Shown here piece after piece: positions 22,855 to 34,836 of a DNA stretch of 64,000 nt. Positions within the stretch are counted from its first letter, which is position 1. Every line of letters begins with the position of its first letter. Made by a program: the position numbers and the translations under genes. The notes under the pieces are model-generated. The model was not told the origin of the DNA, searched no databases, and saw only the letters and a list, made by a program, of their open reading frames with translations. Origin of the DNA: Ctenosaura bakeri (Eukaryota > Chordata > Lepidosauria > Squamata > Iguanidae); the NCBI GenBank assembly GCA_948474755.1, contig CAOLHI010001484.1, positions 558,001 through 622,000 of the forward strand. Reading direction: 5' to 3'.

Positions 22855-23880
22855 CTGTGCCTTCAAGTTGACACTGATTTATGGTGATCCCATCCTAAGG
22901 TTATCTTGGCAAGATTTGTTCCAAGGGGGGTTGCCATTGCTGTCCTCTGAACCCCAGAGAATGTGACTTGCCCAAGGTTACCCTGTTATGCCGGCTATGA
23001 TACCCCAAATGGGGGCTCCTAGATATCGCTTTGATATCATTTAATTCAGCCTTGGCTAGACTCTGCTCGGCAGCCCCGCTGCACGTGTTTGGGTTGTTTT
23101 CCGAAACAGGCACGTACTGGCTGCGGCTGATTAACAGTTTACATTCCATTCCCCATTCAAGCCAGCAGCTCTTAAGCCTCACGTAGCTTCAGGGGACTCC
23201 CATACCCACACTCCACAATAGCAGCGTGGTTTCCCGCCAAACCATACTTTTCAGAGGGCCATCAACTCACCGGCCACTCTATTGTCTCTCAATGCAAATC
23301 CCATCATCTTTACACTGACCTCACCAGATCCTTTTGTCTAGCATCGAAACTCCTTTTATTCCTATTTGGTTTGTCATAGCCGACAGGCATGATTCACCCT
23401 ATATAAGGTCCCCAGTTTTGGAACTTCTTTGTTTCCCCTTGAACATCCATCTCGTCCTGCTGCCGGTTTGTTCAGGAGTTCCCCTCAGCATTCACGCTGA
23501 GCCCATCTTCCTCCGCTCCAGTCTCTTCAGGACAACGTGACTAGGTGTCGTATCACCCGCTTTTCCTTAGACCTCCCTTTCTTATTCTTTAAGTTAGTTA
23601 GTGTGCGTGTTGTTGATTTCACTGTTTATGTTTAATAAAGTTGTACTTGTTTATTTAAAATCCTGTTGACTGTCTCTCTGACCTGAAGCCGTAGACATAG
23701 GGTGAAAGATCTCGCTGCCTTACCCTGCCTTTTGCTAGCTAAAACAGTGCTCTGAGTTTAATTTCCCCATCTTCGGTATTTTAATTGGCAAAGCCGGGCG
23801 CCCCTCGCGGGACCCCCAATTTTCAGGGTAACAACCCACTGAGTTTTCATGGCTAAGTGGCTACAATGCACTGGTGCTCA
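22855..23880 (-). repeat. Sauria-type SINE split by a solo LTR
   Basis: 22855-22983 holds the 3' half (TGCCTTCAAGTTGAC, CTTGGCAAGATTTGTTCC, CTTGCCCAAGGTTACCC); 23834-23880 continues (ACCCACTGAGTTTTCATGG). The LTR 22984-23833 interrupts it. Confidence 0.8.
22984..23833 (+). mobile_element. Solo LTR, 850 bp (family A), sense orientation
   Basis: Begins TGTTATGCC and ends GGGTAACA (TG...CA, with a TGTTA/TAACA inverted repeat). Exact 4-bp target duplication ACCC (22980-22983 and 23834-23837). A TATA box (CCTATATAAGG, near 23398) and AATAAA (near 23634) sit in the order expected for U3-R-U5. No internal region, so it arose by LTR recombination. Whether the parent was an endogenous retrovirus or a Gypsy element cannot be told from the LTR. 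It splits a minus-strand SINE. Confidence 0.9.
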
Positions 23881-23904
23881 ATGCACATTTTAAAATTCTT
23901 GTTA

Positions 23905-24010
23905 TTTGCTGTGAATTCAGCTTTTACTTATGGTGACCCTATAAATGAGAGACCTCTAGTGTAACTCCTGCTATATTTCATGGGTTTTAGGTAGCTGAGC
24001 ACAGAACGAC
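23905..24010 (-). repeat. SINE fragment
   Basis: CTTTTACTTATGGTGACCC and ATTTCATGGGTTTTAGG, a 3' portion only. Confidence 0.5.
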
Positions 24011-24149
24011 AACCTAACTAACTGAAAAGAAAATTTTAAAAATGAAAATACATTTTGGTTGATCATTATGAGAAATTACTGAACAATAAGAGCAGTCCTG
24101 TAATGCTAGAAACTATAAGGATGAGTGTGCAGAGATGTTATCCCACACT

Positions 24150-24262
24150 GGAAGCCTTCATGGGGGAGCTGGACATCTGTCTAATGAAGATTGTCTAGTT
24201 CTGGACTTTGTGTATCAAATGGGGGTTGTGGGGTTGGACTGGATGTTTGAGAATTCAGATTG
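24150..24262 (+). mobile_element. CR1-like 3' tail, decayed
   Basis: GGAGCTGGACATCTGTC and GGGGTTGTGGGGTTGGACTG resemble the CR1 3' terminus. The L1 at 24293 inserted just after it. Confidence 0.45.
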
Positions 24263-24292
24263 CAGCTCAGAATGGGAGAAGATATCTTTGGG

Positions 24293-25304
24293 ATCAAGAG
24301 GAATATCTTAGAAAAATATGGGAGGAAGAATCAGTACAAAAAAATAGATATTCAGGATTGGGGAAAAAAATGGGAAACAGTGTCATTTAAAAAACTTATC
24401 TGTATGGATTAAAGAGAATCATTATAAATTGGTTTAGAGATGGTACCTAACACCAGTAAGGTTAAATCACATAGATAAGAATTATTCAAAGTTGTGTTGG
24501 AGGGGTTGCCAAGAAATTGGTACTTATATTCACGTGTGGTGGAGCTGTGAATGTGTACAGAAATTTTGGCAAATGATGTTTAAAGAGATAAAAGAGATAA
24601 CAGAAATTGAGTTAGAAATATGTCCTGGTATAGCATTGTTATCTATATATGATAAGGTTAATTGTACCCAGGCAATGAAGGATTTAATTACAAATTTATT
24701 AACTGCAGCAAAGTTAGTCATATCAAGAAAACTGAAAATTCAAGGAGGTTTTCAAATAGAGGACTGGTATAAAGAAGTGTGGAAAATCACAATTAATGAT
24801 AAGTTAACATGTGGAATCAAGGTCAAAAAAAGAATAATGAAAGGGAGTGATTTTGAAGCAATATGGAAGATATTTGTGGAAAAGGTGTTAGTAAAAGAGG
24901 AAACTGTCACACTTCCATAAGAAGAGTTACAATTTTGGAAAGTGGAGTTATAATTGGCTCTGGGGATAGGGTATACTTAATAATAATAATAGGTTAAATT
25001 TAGTTTGAAAAAGATAGAAATAAGAATGAAATTACTAGTAGTATATTTTTTTAAAATGTTAGTTATGGGAACAAATAACAACAATGGTATAATGAGAATA
25101 AGATTCAGACATATATAACCAAAATATATAATCAGTATGATTTATAATATGTTGAATAAGTAATATTATGTAAATGGATTTGGAGAAAATAGAAATGTAA
25201 GCATTTTTTTGTTGTAACCTTTTTTACCTTCACTTTTATGTTCATCATGTTATATAATTTTTTTGTTTTTTTCTTCTCTTATAATTAATAAAAAAAAGAA
25301 AGGA
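24293..25304 (+). mobile_element. L1 LINE, 5'-truncated, with target duplication
   Basis: A 16-bp direct repeat AGAAGATATCTTTGGG flanks the element (24277-24292 and 25305-25320), which ends in an A-rich tail. A 142-codon frame at 24492-24920 matches the C-terminal region of vertebrate L1 ORF2 (CWRGCQEIGTYIHVWWSCE, LLTAAKLVISRK). It is a dead fragment, with no reverse-transcriptase core. Confidence 0.88.
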
Positions 25305-25320
25305 AGAAGATATCTTTGGG

Positions 25321-26884
25321 TAGCAACAGCAGCAGGTGCTCCACCACTGCCACAATTTTCTTCCTTGTAGCTGTTTGCCGAAGGTGCAGTATCCCATCCC
25401 ACTCTATCCCATGTAATGCGCAGTAGGAAGTCTTGCAGCAGATGTATAGCCTTTCCAAAACTTTCTAAATGTGGCTGTGTATGCACACACTAGAACAAAG
25501 GTAGAAAAAGGGCTAAAGGCTACAACTCCCCAAACCTTCCTGCCAGAATGGCCAGCAACACACAATTTGCGCTCCAAAAAGTAATATTCCCATCTTCTGC
25601 GCCAGATTGCTCTCATCTAGCTTTGTTGTTCTGTAGTTTCAGATCCACAGAATCATCTCCAGCCACCTGCTGAACATTCCTATGCTAGTTTTAATAGCTG
25701 CTCAAAATCCACAGTTCTTTTGCTTATTATAAGAAATATAAACAAATGGATGGGGGCTTTGTTGAAAAGGTTTTGCTGCACATATGAAATGCCAGGTGTT
25801 TGATATTTTCTTCAATAAATGTTGCAATTCAGGCATTCAGTGATAAAGGGACAGTATGAACAATCTCCTTCAAAAATACAGCTGGAACGGTTTCTGGCAA
25901 CACTGTTTCTGAAGAAATAGCAAAGACAACCTTTGCCTGCCCTCTTTCTTCTGGAAGCAGAATTATTTCCTTGACTGAATGCCTTTCCCCTGCTTTCTTT
26001 CTGAAAAGCAAGGCAAGAAACCAGCCACCTCTGTCTTTCTTCCTTCCCTCAGTTAAAAAAGGCTCAGACCTTGTTCAGTTTCTGATGTCTCCTTTTGAAC
26101 ATTGTGTAGGAGCATGAGGAATGGGGGCTATAGCTGTTGTAGCTGAGATTATTCAGGAGGCAGTCATGCTTTTGCCAAAGTAGAGAAGCATGTCTCTTGC
26201 GCTAACATGATTTGAGACTCTGCAAAAAATAAAACCAGAGGAGCATCAGAGATTTTAAATATTCACAAAGAAAAGGATCTTAGCTGTTCGATGCTTAGTA
26301 GTTCCTTCTCTCATTTCTTAGTGTGGAAGAGGATCCCCATGACAATTTGCTGTGTTCTGAATTTCAGAGTATTAAACCCTCTCACCTTAGGGAATCAGCC
26401 ACTTTAATGCACTGAACAATGAGACTGTTTTATTATATACTGGTAGAAGAACCAGCATGGTCAAGATTAGTAACGCTATGGTGTGTGCTTCTCCTCATCT
26501 TTTGCTTTCTTCTTCATTGCTTTTTTCTTTCCCATGTTTTCCCCCACTCTCTCCCGACCCCCACCACTGTGCTCATTTTCACTCTTCTTCAGCTGTGTAT
26601 CAGGTAGACAGAAATTTCTCTCTGTCCAAACAGGATCCTACCCAGCCTTGAACCAGAATTGTCCGTGGGCCCTCAGGAGTAGATTAGGAATATATAATGT
26701 TAAAGAGCATTCTGCACTGCAGGTGAACCACAGGTTTTAATTAATGCATCATGTTCATTACAATTAATTAATCATGTAGAAATCAAAATAACCCCAAGAT
26801 GCACACCCTGAGGGTCCTCTTAATATGCATGCCAAGTTGAAGGTTTCACAGTTTTGGAGCTATGCTGGGAAAACATAGACCCTA
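25321..26884. other. Intergenic unique DNA
   Basis: No repeat or exon. The last part (26690-26800) has clustered TTAATTAA-type homeodomain motifs. Confidence 0.4.
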
Positions 26885-27080
26885 TTATTATTTTTGGTGA
26901 CCCTAAGGCAAATCTATCACTGGATTTACTTGGCAAGATTTGTTCGAGGGTAGGGTTACTTTGCCTTCCTCTGAAACTAAATGTGACTTGCCCAAGGTTC
27001 CCATGGCCAAGCAAGGATTCAAACCCTGGTCCCCAGAGTCTTAGTCCAATGCTCAAATTACTACACCATGCTGGCTCTTC
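26885..27080 (-). repeat. Sauria-type SINE
   Basis: TTGGTGACCCTAAGGC, CTTGGCAAGATTTGTTCG, ACTACACCATGCTGGCTC. Confidence 0.8.
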
Positions 27081-27104
27081 TGCTTGACCTAAATTCTTTT
27101 GTTA

Positions 27105-27840
27105 GTCTCAACCAGTGTAGACCCTTTGAATGAATAGGAACTTGATATGCCAACACTTACATTAGTTCCAGCCCCAAAGATCTACTCTAATTGGGCTGAA
27201 CAACTGGATTTAGGCCCTTCAGCATTTCTTTTAAATACCTTCCTGTTTAGATGCCTAATGGTGTAAGTGAAAGGAATATTGACAGGAGCAATCAATGGGT
27301 TGCAAGAATAAAATCATATTAGATTTCAGATGGTAAGAGGAAATTGTTTATGCTTCTATTAAAGATTTTGTCAGGGAATGGATGGAATTAATTATGCATC
27401 TTGGAAGGTCCGTTCTGTAACTGAGAAACCTTCTTTCATGGACATCTGTTAAATTATTATCCCTGGAAGAAAATATTGCTCAAGGGGAAGCATTCGGCAG
27501 AACTCTGCTAATGCCTTCAGGTATTAATTTAGTAAACCGTGCCATTTTGCAGGCATCTTCCTTCCTGCTCTGCTATGGGAATATCACAAACTGCTTCTAC
27601 TGGCCAATACCTTGAGTAGTGCAGTAATTGTATCGCCAGACCAGTAGAGAGGAAGTTAAATATCCAGGAAGAGAAACTTCTTGGTCCTGGGGGTCGAATA
27701 ATGGCTTTCCAAGTTTCCTGGGGGCGGACAATGCCTTCCTCTAACTCTTAACAGTTGCCTGCCCTTGTTTTAGATGGATCTAATATTACAAGATTCAAAA
27801 TGCCTCAATGTTTCTGCCTCTGTTTACTAGACATAATCCA
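27105..27840. other. Intergenic unique DNA, possible conserved non-coding element
   Basis: No repeats. 27300-27545 is rich in ATTAATTA-type motifs (GGAATTAATTATGCATC, CAGGTATTAATTTAG). Function inferred only from appearance. Confidence 0.3.
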
Positions 27841-27842
27841 TA

Positions 27843-28320
27843 CCCTCCAATCTTCCACCCATGAAAACACGTGTGTGACCAAGTAACATCACAGAATAGC
27901 CAAGATGACAATAATTAATCAAGAAGAACAGATAACGAGGAAGAACTGAGGCTGCAGCAGTTTGCTTTGCCCAAGCCTATTGGGAAGGGCAAGATTCTGC
28001 CCCTCTGAGAGGTGGTGGGGTCTTCTTCTCTAGATCTCTTCAAAAAGAGGCTGGATAGCCACCTGCTGGAAATGCTTTAGCTGGAGACTGCACTAAGCAG
28101 GAGGTTAGATTTGATGGCCTATGAGGTCCATTCCAACTCTATGATTCTCTCCTCTCCCCCTCGCTGAATTAACTAACTGCAAACTATTTTTGTACTTTAA
28201 ACCCAGGCTGAAGTAAAGGGAACAAAGAGGGAAAGTGGGAGAAGTGGGAAAGGAGAGAGAACCTGGGATTTTGAAAAGAAGTTGAGTAGGTGAGATGACA
28301 AAGGAGTAATCAGTACAACC
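27843..28320 (-). repeat. Dispersed repeat R, copy 3, split by a CR1 tail
   Basis: Inverse orientation: ACCCTCCAATCTTCCACCC at one end and AGGGAAAGTGGGAGAAG later. The CR1 tail 27975-28150 is inserted. Confidence 0.55.
27975..28150 (+). mobile_element. CR1 LINE 3' tail, inserted in a dispersed repeat
   Basis: Reads AAAGAGGCTGGATAGCCACC, GGAAATGCTTTAG, TTTGATGGCCTATGAGG and ends CAACTCTATGATTCTC. It splits repeat R (27843-28320). Confidence 0.82.
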
Positions 28321-28545
28321 CTTGCCAATTTAGGACAGAGAGGATGATAATCACTTCAGGTTACAATTATTGCTCCAAATTCTCCTCCCCAACTAACTAG
28401 TTACTCCTGCAGTGAAACCCACCTTTCCATTTCTTGAGTCACTTTGAGATAAAACTGAATGCAACACAAGGCACAGCATCAGTCTGCGCTTGAACCATGT
28501 GGTATTCTTCTACCACAATTTAGTGAAGTCACACCCACACAATTA

Positions 28546-28930
28546 CAGTCCTCCCTCCACATTCGCTAGGGTTAGGGGCACAGGACCCCCGTGAAAGTGA
28601 GAAACTGTGAATAACTCTAGGCCCTCCCAAACCATATATATCACACAAAAAAAGTATGATCACCATATTCAACCCTCCATGAATTCCTTTGAGGCATTAG
28701 GGTTCCTTCGCAAGGCAGAACTGGGTGGCTGCTGGGGCTTCCTGCCACCTCCACTACTGCCCTACACCATTTTTAATAGGGACTTATAAGCATTGTTCAC
28801 AGTTTCTCAGTCTCAGGCAGCTTGCAGTCCCTATTAAAAATGGCACAGGGAGGCAGCAGAGGTGATAGCAAATAATCCGTGAATAATCAAATCCACAAAA
28901 GTGAAACCCGCAAATGTGGAGGGCTGGCTG
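28546..28930. mobile_element. Pogo/Tigger-like MITE, 385 bp
   Basis: Inverted ends CAGTCCTCCCTCCACATTCG and GTGGAGGGCTGGCTG, with TA at both borders (28544-28545 and 28931-28932). No coding capacity. Confidence 0.75.
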
Positions 28931-29048
28931 TAAGCTTTCAAATGTATGCTGTAACTGGAGTGAAGTAACCCCTCATCAAACTACAGTTGTCAGGTAACTT
29001 AGTTGTACTTTTATTATTGGGAAAAGGAAATAATTACAAGAAACTATA

Positions 29049-29143
29049 GGTTGTTGTGGGTTTTCTGGACTTTGAGGCCATGTTCTATTTGTATTTTCTC
29101 CTGACGTTTCACCTCCATCTGTGGCTGGCATCTTCAGAGGATC
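29049..29143. repeat. Half of a palindromic dispersed repeat
   Basis: GTTGTGGGTTTTCTGGACTT, CTCCTGACGTTTCACCTCC and GGCTGGCATCTTCAGAGG are typical of a common amniote DNA-transposon repeat. Confidence 0.6.
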
Positions 29144-29631
29144 TTACAAGAAACTTGTTATTTGCAAAGAGTTATTCCCAAACTCTGGCCCGAAGTATGC
29201 TGCTGCTTTGGATTGCAGTGATCACAAAGACCTAAGCACCAATGAAGCTGCAAAAGGGCTAAGTAGAGACCTAAACTTCTATGCAATGATGTTTAAAACA
29301 TTGTTATACTTTCATCCAAGGTCTTTCCCTGCTATTAAAAAAGGGAGAGAAGGTAAGATTTAAGAGAACTGTACAATCTGTACAATCTTGTCTGAAATGG
29401 ACCAAAGTTGTTGGTATCTGTTCTTTTGTTCCCCTATTCATGATACTTACTGATGTGAGCTGAAGAAAATCAAACAGAAAATACTCTGTGGTGAGTACTG
29501 TATGTGATGGTGTTTTTTAGATGACACCTGCTGGTTAGTCCCCAGCAAAGCAATTTTAAAACAGTATCACTTGCCTGTATTTCCCCACTAACCGTAGAAG
29601 GTAGTACATCATACAGAAAAGTTATCTAGAC

Positions 29632-29872
29632 AGCCAGTATAGTGTAGTGGTTTAAGTACTGGAATACGATTCTGGAGACTAGAGTTTGAATCCCTGCTTC
29701 AACATGGCAACACACTGGGTGCCCTTGGGCAATTCGCACTCTCTCAACCTCAGATAAAGGCAAAGGCAAACCCCCTCTGAACAAACCTTGCCAAGAAAAT
29801 CTCATCATAGGTTTGCCTTAGGGTTGCCATAAGTCAGAAATGACTTGAAGGCATATAACAATAACAAGTTTC
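29632..29872 (+). repeat. Sauria-type SINE
   Basis: GCCAGTATAGTGTAGTGG to GAAATGACTTGAAGGCATA and ACAATAACAA. Near full length. Confidence 0.85.
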
Positions 29873-30069
29873 TTTCATTTTTTTTATTTCTGCCTACTAA
29901 GGAGCCTGCGTTTTTCATCTAGAGATATAGACAGTTCTGAGTTGCAGTTGAATTTTACATTTTCAAAAAAGGAGGATTAACTACTGTTAGTTTCTTCATC
30001 CCAGCAATCTTTGGGCAGCCTTAGGGGCAACTTAAAACCATCACAGCAGCTGATACAATCAAATTTGAA

Positions 30070-30435
30070 TACAGACTTCCTCCACTCATCTGACAGGTTA
30101 GGACTGGAACACTGTCAGAAAATTGAATTTGTTGAAAAGCAGAACCCATGTACTATATTGTAAGGAGCATGAAGGGCTTATGAAGGCTTACTTGAGATTG
30201 ACCACATGTGTGTGCTGCTTGCAGAGTCTCTCAACCGTCTTAGTGCTTTATTTTCCCCTCTCAGCTTGCTTTGCAAGGAGTGTGCACACTGGAGTGGTTC
30301 CAAGCAAGCCTTTACAGGCAAGAACTGACAAAAAAGCAGAACCCCCACTAAATTAATGAAACTTGTCTTTAATTTGGAAGAGTCAGAAGAGCAAGTTGTC
30401 AGGTAATGGGGCATCAAAAGATGGATACTTCCTGT
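30070..30435. mobile_element. Tigger-like repeat, copy 2
   Basis: Same repeat as 14598-14962 (CATCTGACAGGTTAGGACTG, AAATTAATGAAACTTG, GTCAGGTAATGGGGCATC). Confidence 0.6.
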
Positions 30436-30439
30436 TTTT

Positions 30440-31620
30440 GCAGCCATGTCTTACATTTCATCTTAAGGCTTTGGCTAAATGCACATGACTTCAATGTCAA
30501 CCACTTTTTTTTCTTTCCTTTTTGGTTTTGTTCACCATCTGCCTGGCCAAGAGTTCTGGAAAATTCAAAAACTTGCACATTATTTTGCAGCCTTGGTGTT
30601 GGGTCAATAAAGATATAACCTATACTAACATGGGTTATAAAAATTAGCTGTTTTTACATTCAAATCGCACTGAAAGTTCCTGTTTTCCTTGTTTCTCTTC
30701 CTTTCCTTGCTCCTTTACCCTTGCCTTCCTCATATTCTAGCATACTGAACTTCAGCTATATATTCATTTGAATATGTTTTTCCTAAAAGCATTCTAATCT
30801 TCATCCAAATAAGTAGCTTATGAGGCTTTCAGTTTGAGGATTCAGATTTCATCATCTTTCTGGCACAAAGATGTTATCTGAGAAGACAGCGGTGCTTCCT
30901 CCTTTCTTCTCAGAATACAGCTAAAATGGGCCTGGCTTCTCTCTTGGAGTTCAAAGAGAAACAAACACTGAATATAGACAATGCCTACTGTGATTGTTCA
31001 CTGTGGAAGAGGATCCATTTGATGGTGTCAGCATGCAGGTGATGTGAGCTTCATGCACATTAATTTTACGAATATAGCGTCCTGAGCTTTATGAACATAC
31101 CTTGCTATATGAGTAGGTAGAAATCAGATTCCTAATTTACTGGGGAAACCTGGTTCTAGTCCCACCTGGCTAGATCCAAAGATACTCTGACAGCACTTCA
31201 AGACTGGAACTACATGAGAGGTCTCACTGAAATTCCAAAGGAACTACCCACACCACCATTGTTAACTTAGATACTGGGAGTGGGGAAGAAAGCACGGTCA
31301 TATAGGCTTGGCTGGTACACTTATAAAACATTATATACGCATGTCTTCTATGACCTTGGCTTTCAAGTGTTAGTAAAATGTTTAAGATCCAATCACAAGG
31401 AACAAAAAGCACAAGAACACTACTTTGATAACATATGAGCCAGCCTCTGATGCACCTGTTCCTAAAGCAGTATATGTGATTCTTCTCCTGTGGCTGGATT
31501 CCAAACTCAATACCTATAGAAGACTTTTTAAAAGCCTGATTTCTGCATGGGATGAGGTTGCAGAGGGAAGAGGAAAAAACACACCTTTCCAACTATCTCA
31601 GTTTGGCAGGGACCCTTTTG
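30440..31620. other. Intergenic, nothing recognised
   Basis: Unique-looking sequence; the 122-codon minus-strand frame at 31224-31592 has no family resemblance and no splice or codon support. Confidence 0.45.
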
Positions 31621-31624
31621 GTTA

Positions 31625-32147
31625 ATCCTTTGCTCTCCCATCATTTCAGCTGTTTTTAAAGTTTTCCAGTTTTGCTCCTCCCAATTTCCCCCTTTGTCCT
31701 CTGCTTACTTCAGTTGCTGCAAACTGAGTTCAAAGTGCAAAAGTAGCTTGCACTCAGCTCAGCAGTGGGGAGAGGAAAGGAGGCAGAATCTTGTCCTTCC
31801 CTGTACACTCAAGGAAAAGCAAATTGCTGCAGCTTCTCCTACCTTTTTATTCCACATTAATAACTTTAGCTATTTTGATCTTTGGCCATTTCCACACTAC
31901 AGTTAAAGTGCTATTATCCCACTTTCATCCTGCGGAATTCGGGAGTTTGTAGTTTACTGAGGCCAAACAGCTCTCTGGCTGAGAATTCTACATGCCCCTC
32001 CATAAACTGCAAACCCCAGGATTCCGTAGGATGTTGAAAGTGGAATAATAGCACTATAACAGTGTGGTGTGGAAATGGACGCAGTCTCATCTTGCTTGTC
32101 AAAATGTGTCCTGGTTTTCACTTGTGAAATGTTGGAGGGTATGGCAA
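31625..32147 (+). repeat. Dispersed repeat R, copy 2, split by a MITE
   Basis: GCTTGCACTCAGCTCAGCAG and GTGAAATGTTGGAGGGTATG align with copy 1; the palindromic MITE 31884-32080 lies between. Confidence 0.6.
31884..32080. mobile_element. Palindromic MITE (longer-centre variant)
   Basis: Starts GGCCATTTCCACACTAC and ends GTGTGGAAATGG. The centre carries GCCAAACAGCTCTCTGGC. It splits the dispersed repeat at 31625-32147. No clear target duplication. Confidence 0.85.
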
Positions 32148-32245
32148 CCCTATCACCAAGTTTTCTCAGCTCTACAAACCCCTGTGATATGTTTGCCTTA
32201 GGGCCTCCATGGGTCTGAAATGACTTGAAGGCACACAACAACAAT
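32148..32245 (+). repeat. Sauria-type SINE, 3' half
   Basis: GTTTGCCTTAGGGCCTCCAT, GAAATGACTTGAAGGCACAC, ACAACAACAA. Confidence 0.7.
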
Positions 32246-33334
32246 GAAAGGAAGGTGGAGAAGCCATGTGGAGTGTGTGCAACAAAAGAGATGTGAGTGG
32301 GGTAGCTCAGTTCTACCTATGACTGGTATGAGAAAAGGTGGCCCTTTAAGGGAATGTGGAACTTCTTCTTTGTATGCCTGGAATTCATTTTAAATATTAG
32401 GCTATTCTTAGATCATCGACATGAAGCCTTATGTAAAGCTGAGTCATTAATATATAAAGGCATTAAAAAGCCTGCCAGACTCAGTGGGTCCTGGTCCATT
32501 CGTCATAGGCATCTTTGTTCTATGGTTCTCCTTTTAAGTGCTCTTTTTTTCATATTTCTTGGTGGCTGATCCCCCCCCCCATTTTCCAGGGCAACCAGTG
32601 AGATTCATCAGCACTACAAAACTACCATTCTCCAGACCACATGCTGGAGTGGTGATGAATGCAAGGCAGAGGAAATTACTGTTCCTAGGTATGATACTGT
32701 TCCCTGGCCTTCCACAATCTGGCCCTCTCCAGATGCTCTGAACTGTACTTCCCAATATGCCAAGCCTGAATCCTTGCAAGAGTATAGAACTGACATCTGC
32801 ATTCCTCATTTCAAACAAATACAGTAAACTACTTGGATGAGGCCTAAGAAAAAGTTTCAAAAGCCCTGCAATGATATAGTAATCTTAGAACAGAATGATT
32901 GATGATTCAGTAGAAAAAGAGAAGCAAATCTGCTGTAGGCAGAACAACATGTTCCCCTGGAATAACAGCAGTGCAACTTGAGACAAAGGATTAAACAGCA
33001 CTGCAGTGACACAACAAAAAGGTATTTTCACTCTACTTGGGTGAAATAATCAATAAGGACAATTCTCTTTAATGTGTGCTGATGACTATTTTCAGGCATT
33101 CAAATACTTCCCACTACTTGCTAATTCCCATTCATAGTGAAATGTATAAAAACCACGAGACAAAGGCATCAAATATAACTGCAGGTGTGCAAAGGAAAGG
33201 GCAAAAATACATCAGGAAAATGCTCTGAAAACATCAATTAGACAGTAAAATGTCATCAGTGTGGGCTATGTGGTTTGTACCTTTGAACAATTTTTGTGTG
33301 CTATAGCTTGGGGAAAAACAACTGATAATGTCTT

Positions 33335-33475
33335 AGAACAGAGTTGGGGATCCTGTGGACTTTCAAGTATTTCTATACTCCAACTCCCATCTTCTCTTGT
33401 TATTGGCCATGCTGAATGGGACTGATAGAAGCTAGAGTCCAACAACATCTGGAGGGCAACAGCTTCACCATCCCA
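33335..33475. repeat. Short dispersed repeat (ACTCCCAT...CAACATCTGG type)
   Basis: CCAACTCCCATCTTCTC and GAGTCCAACAACATCTGGAG. Other copies, more decayed, are near 3272-3390, 18105-18235, 32690-32800, 40300-40440, 50500-50625 and 58480-58600. Confidence 0.5.
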
Positions 33476-33984
33476 TGATCAAGTCTGAGCTAAAATAATG
33501 TGAGCCAAAACCAAAATCCAAGTTTCAGAAAATTAATTTAAAACACAGCAAAACTCCTACCCCTTGGTTTCTACTGGCTCTGTTCTTTCTGTGCATTAAT
33601 GTTAACACAGTTGATTACTCAAGGTCTGCAAGTGAGAGGAAATGCAACATGTTAATTACAACCTGAAAAAAAACTGAACTGGATGAGAATTTCCACTGAA
33701 ATGCTTGTAACAGTATTTCCAGGAGAATCAACCAGATGTGACCAACTGCCATGCAAAGAAAAATTCTCGTTAACGTCACTTTTTGAGTGCATTTCAGGCT
33801 TTTTTAGTGTTTTAGACTGCAATTCACACAGCACCTGCCCATTGGCCATGCTGGCAGGTGCTTGTGGGAGATGTGGTTCAGCATCAATGAAGGCTAGAAA
33901 TTTATTTTCTTAAAAATGAAAGGGCGTTGAATTTGAATGCATGTATTAGAGAAGTGTGCAAGGACTGCAGCCCAGTTGAGAGGC

Positions 33985-34195
33985 ACTGAAGATATGCTAG
34001 AATGATATATGTGCTGATAAAGCACTATGATTCCATTATTAACTGTATCCTAGTTTGGAGATACATTGTAACTCTCTAGTTGAGAATTCTAAACAATCCT
34101 CTAAACTGCACACCCCAGGATTCTGTAGGATATTGACATGGCAGCTGAAATGGCATCATAGTGCTATATAGTTGTGTGCAGTTGTAAAAGGGCTC
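33985..34195. mobile_element. Older palindromic MITE family, decayed copy
   Basis: AAAGCACTATGATTCCATTA to TCATAGTGCTATATAGTTG. Confidence 0.5.
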
Positions 34196-34812
34196 CTGGT
34201 AAAGAAAAGTTTATATTTCAGTCACAGGGGAAGAAGCAGGCATGTCATTCTGCTAAAAATACATTAAGCCTTTTTTGAAGCTTGTTGGCCTTGTTCCTAA
34301 TGCAGGTTTGCTCCCAGGCTCTTCTCAGGTTGGCCTCATAAGGTGTTTAGTATGGAATTGCTAAAGAGTGTTCACTCACTTTTTATGGATCCTCATCATG
34401 AAAAAACTGTTTTCTATAACAATTTTTTAAAAACTAGGCATGCTGATTTAGACATTCCTCAGAGATCCTGGAGATTCATTGCCATTGTTTGTTGTCTGGA
34501 TGCAGTAATGGACGGGATGTAGGTAAATAGACTGAGACTTAGGGTTTTATAACACCAACCTGTTGTCTTGCAGCAATGACTTTATTCAAGGAAACAAAAA
34601 CATACCAATATAAAAACAATAACTGTCATACCATCTCTGTAATACTGTTATGCTGCCAGCTTGGTGATACATGTTCTGCAACAGGTCTTTCAAACCACAC
34701 CACTGACCCTGTGTCCCTTCCCCTCTTCCCACTACCAGGCATGTGCACTATACAGTGGGTTATCAACTTTTGCAGGTTTAACTTCTGGCAGTTGGCTCTT
34801 CCTTCCTCTCTC

Positions 34813-34836
34813 CTGCTGCTGCTGCTGCTGCTGGGC
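34813..34836. repeat. (CTG)n microsatellite
   Basis: Seven tandem CTG units, in intergenic DNA with no gene support. Confidence 0.75.
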
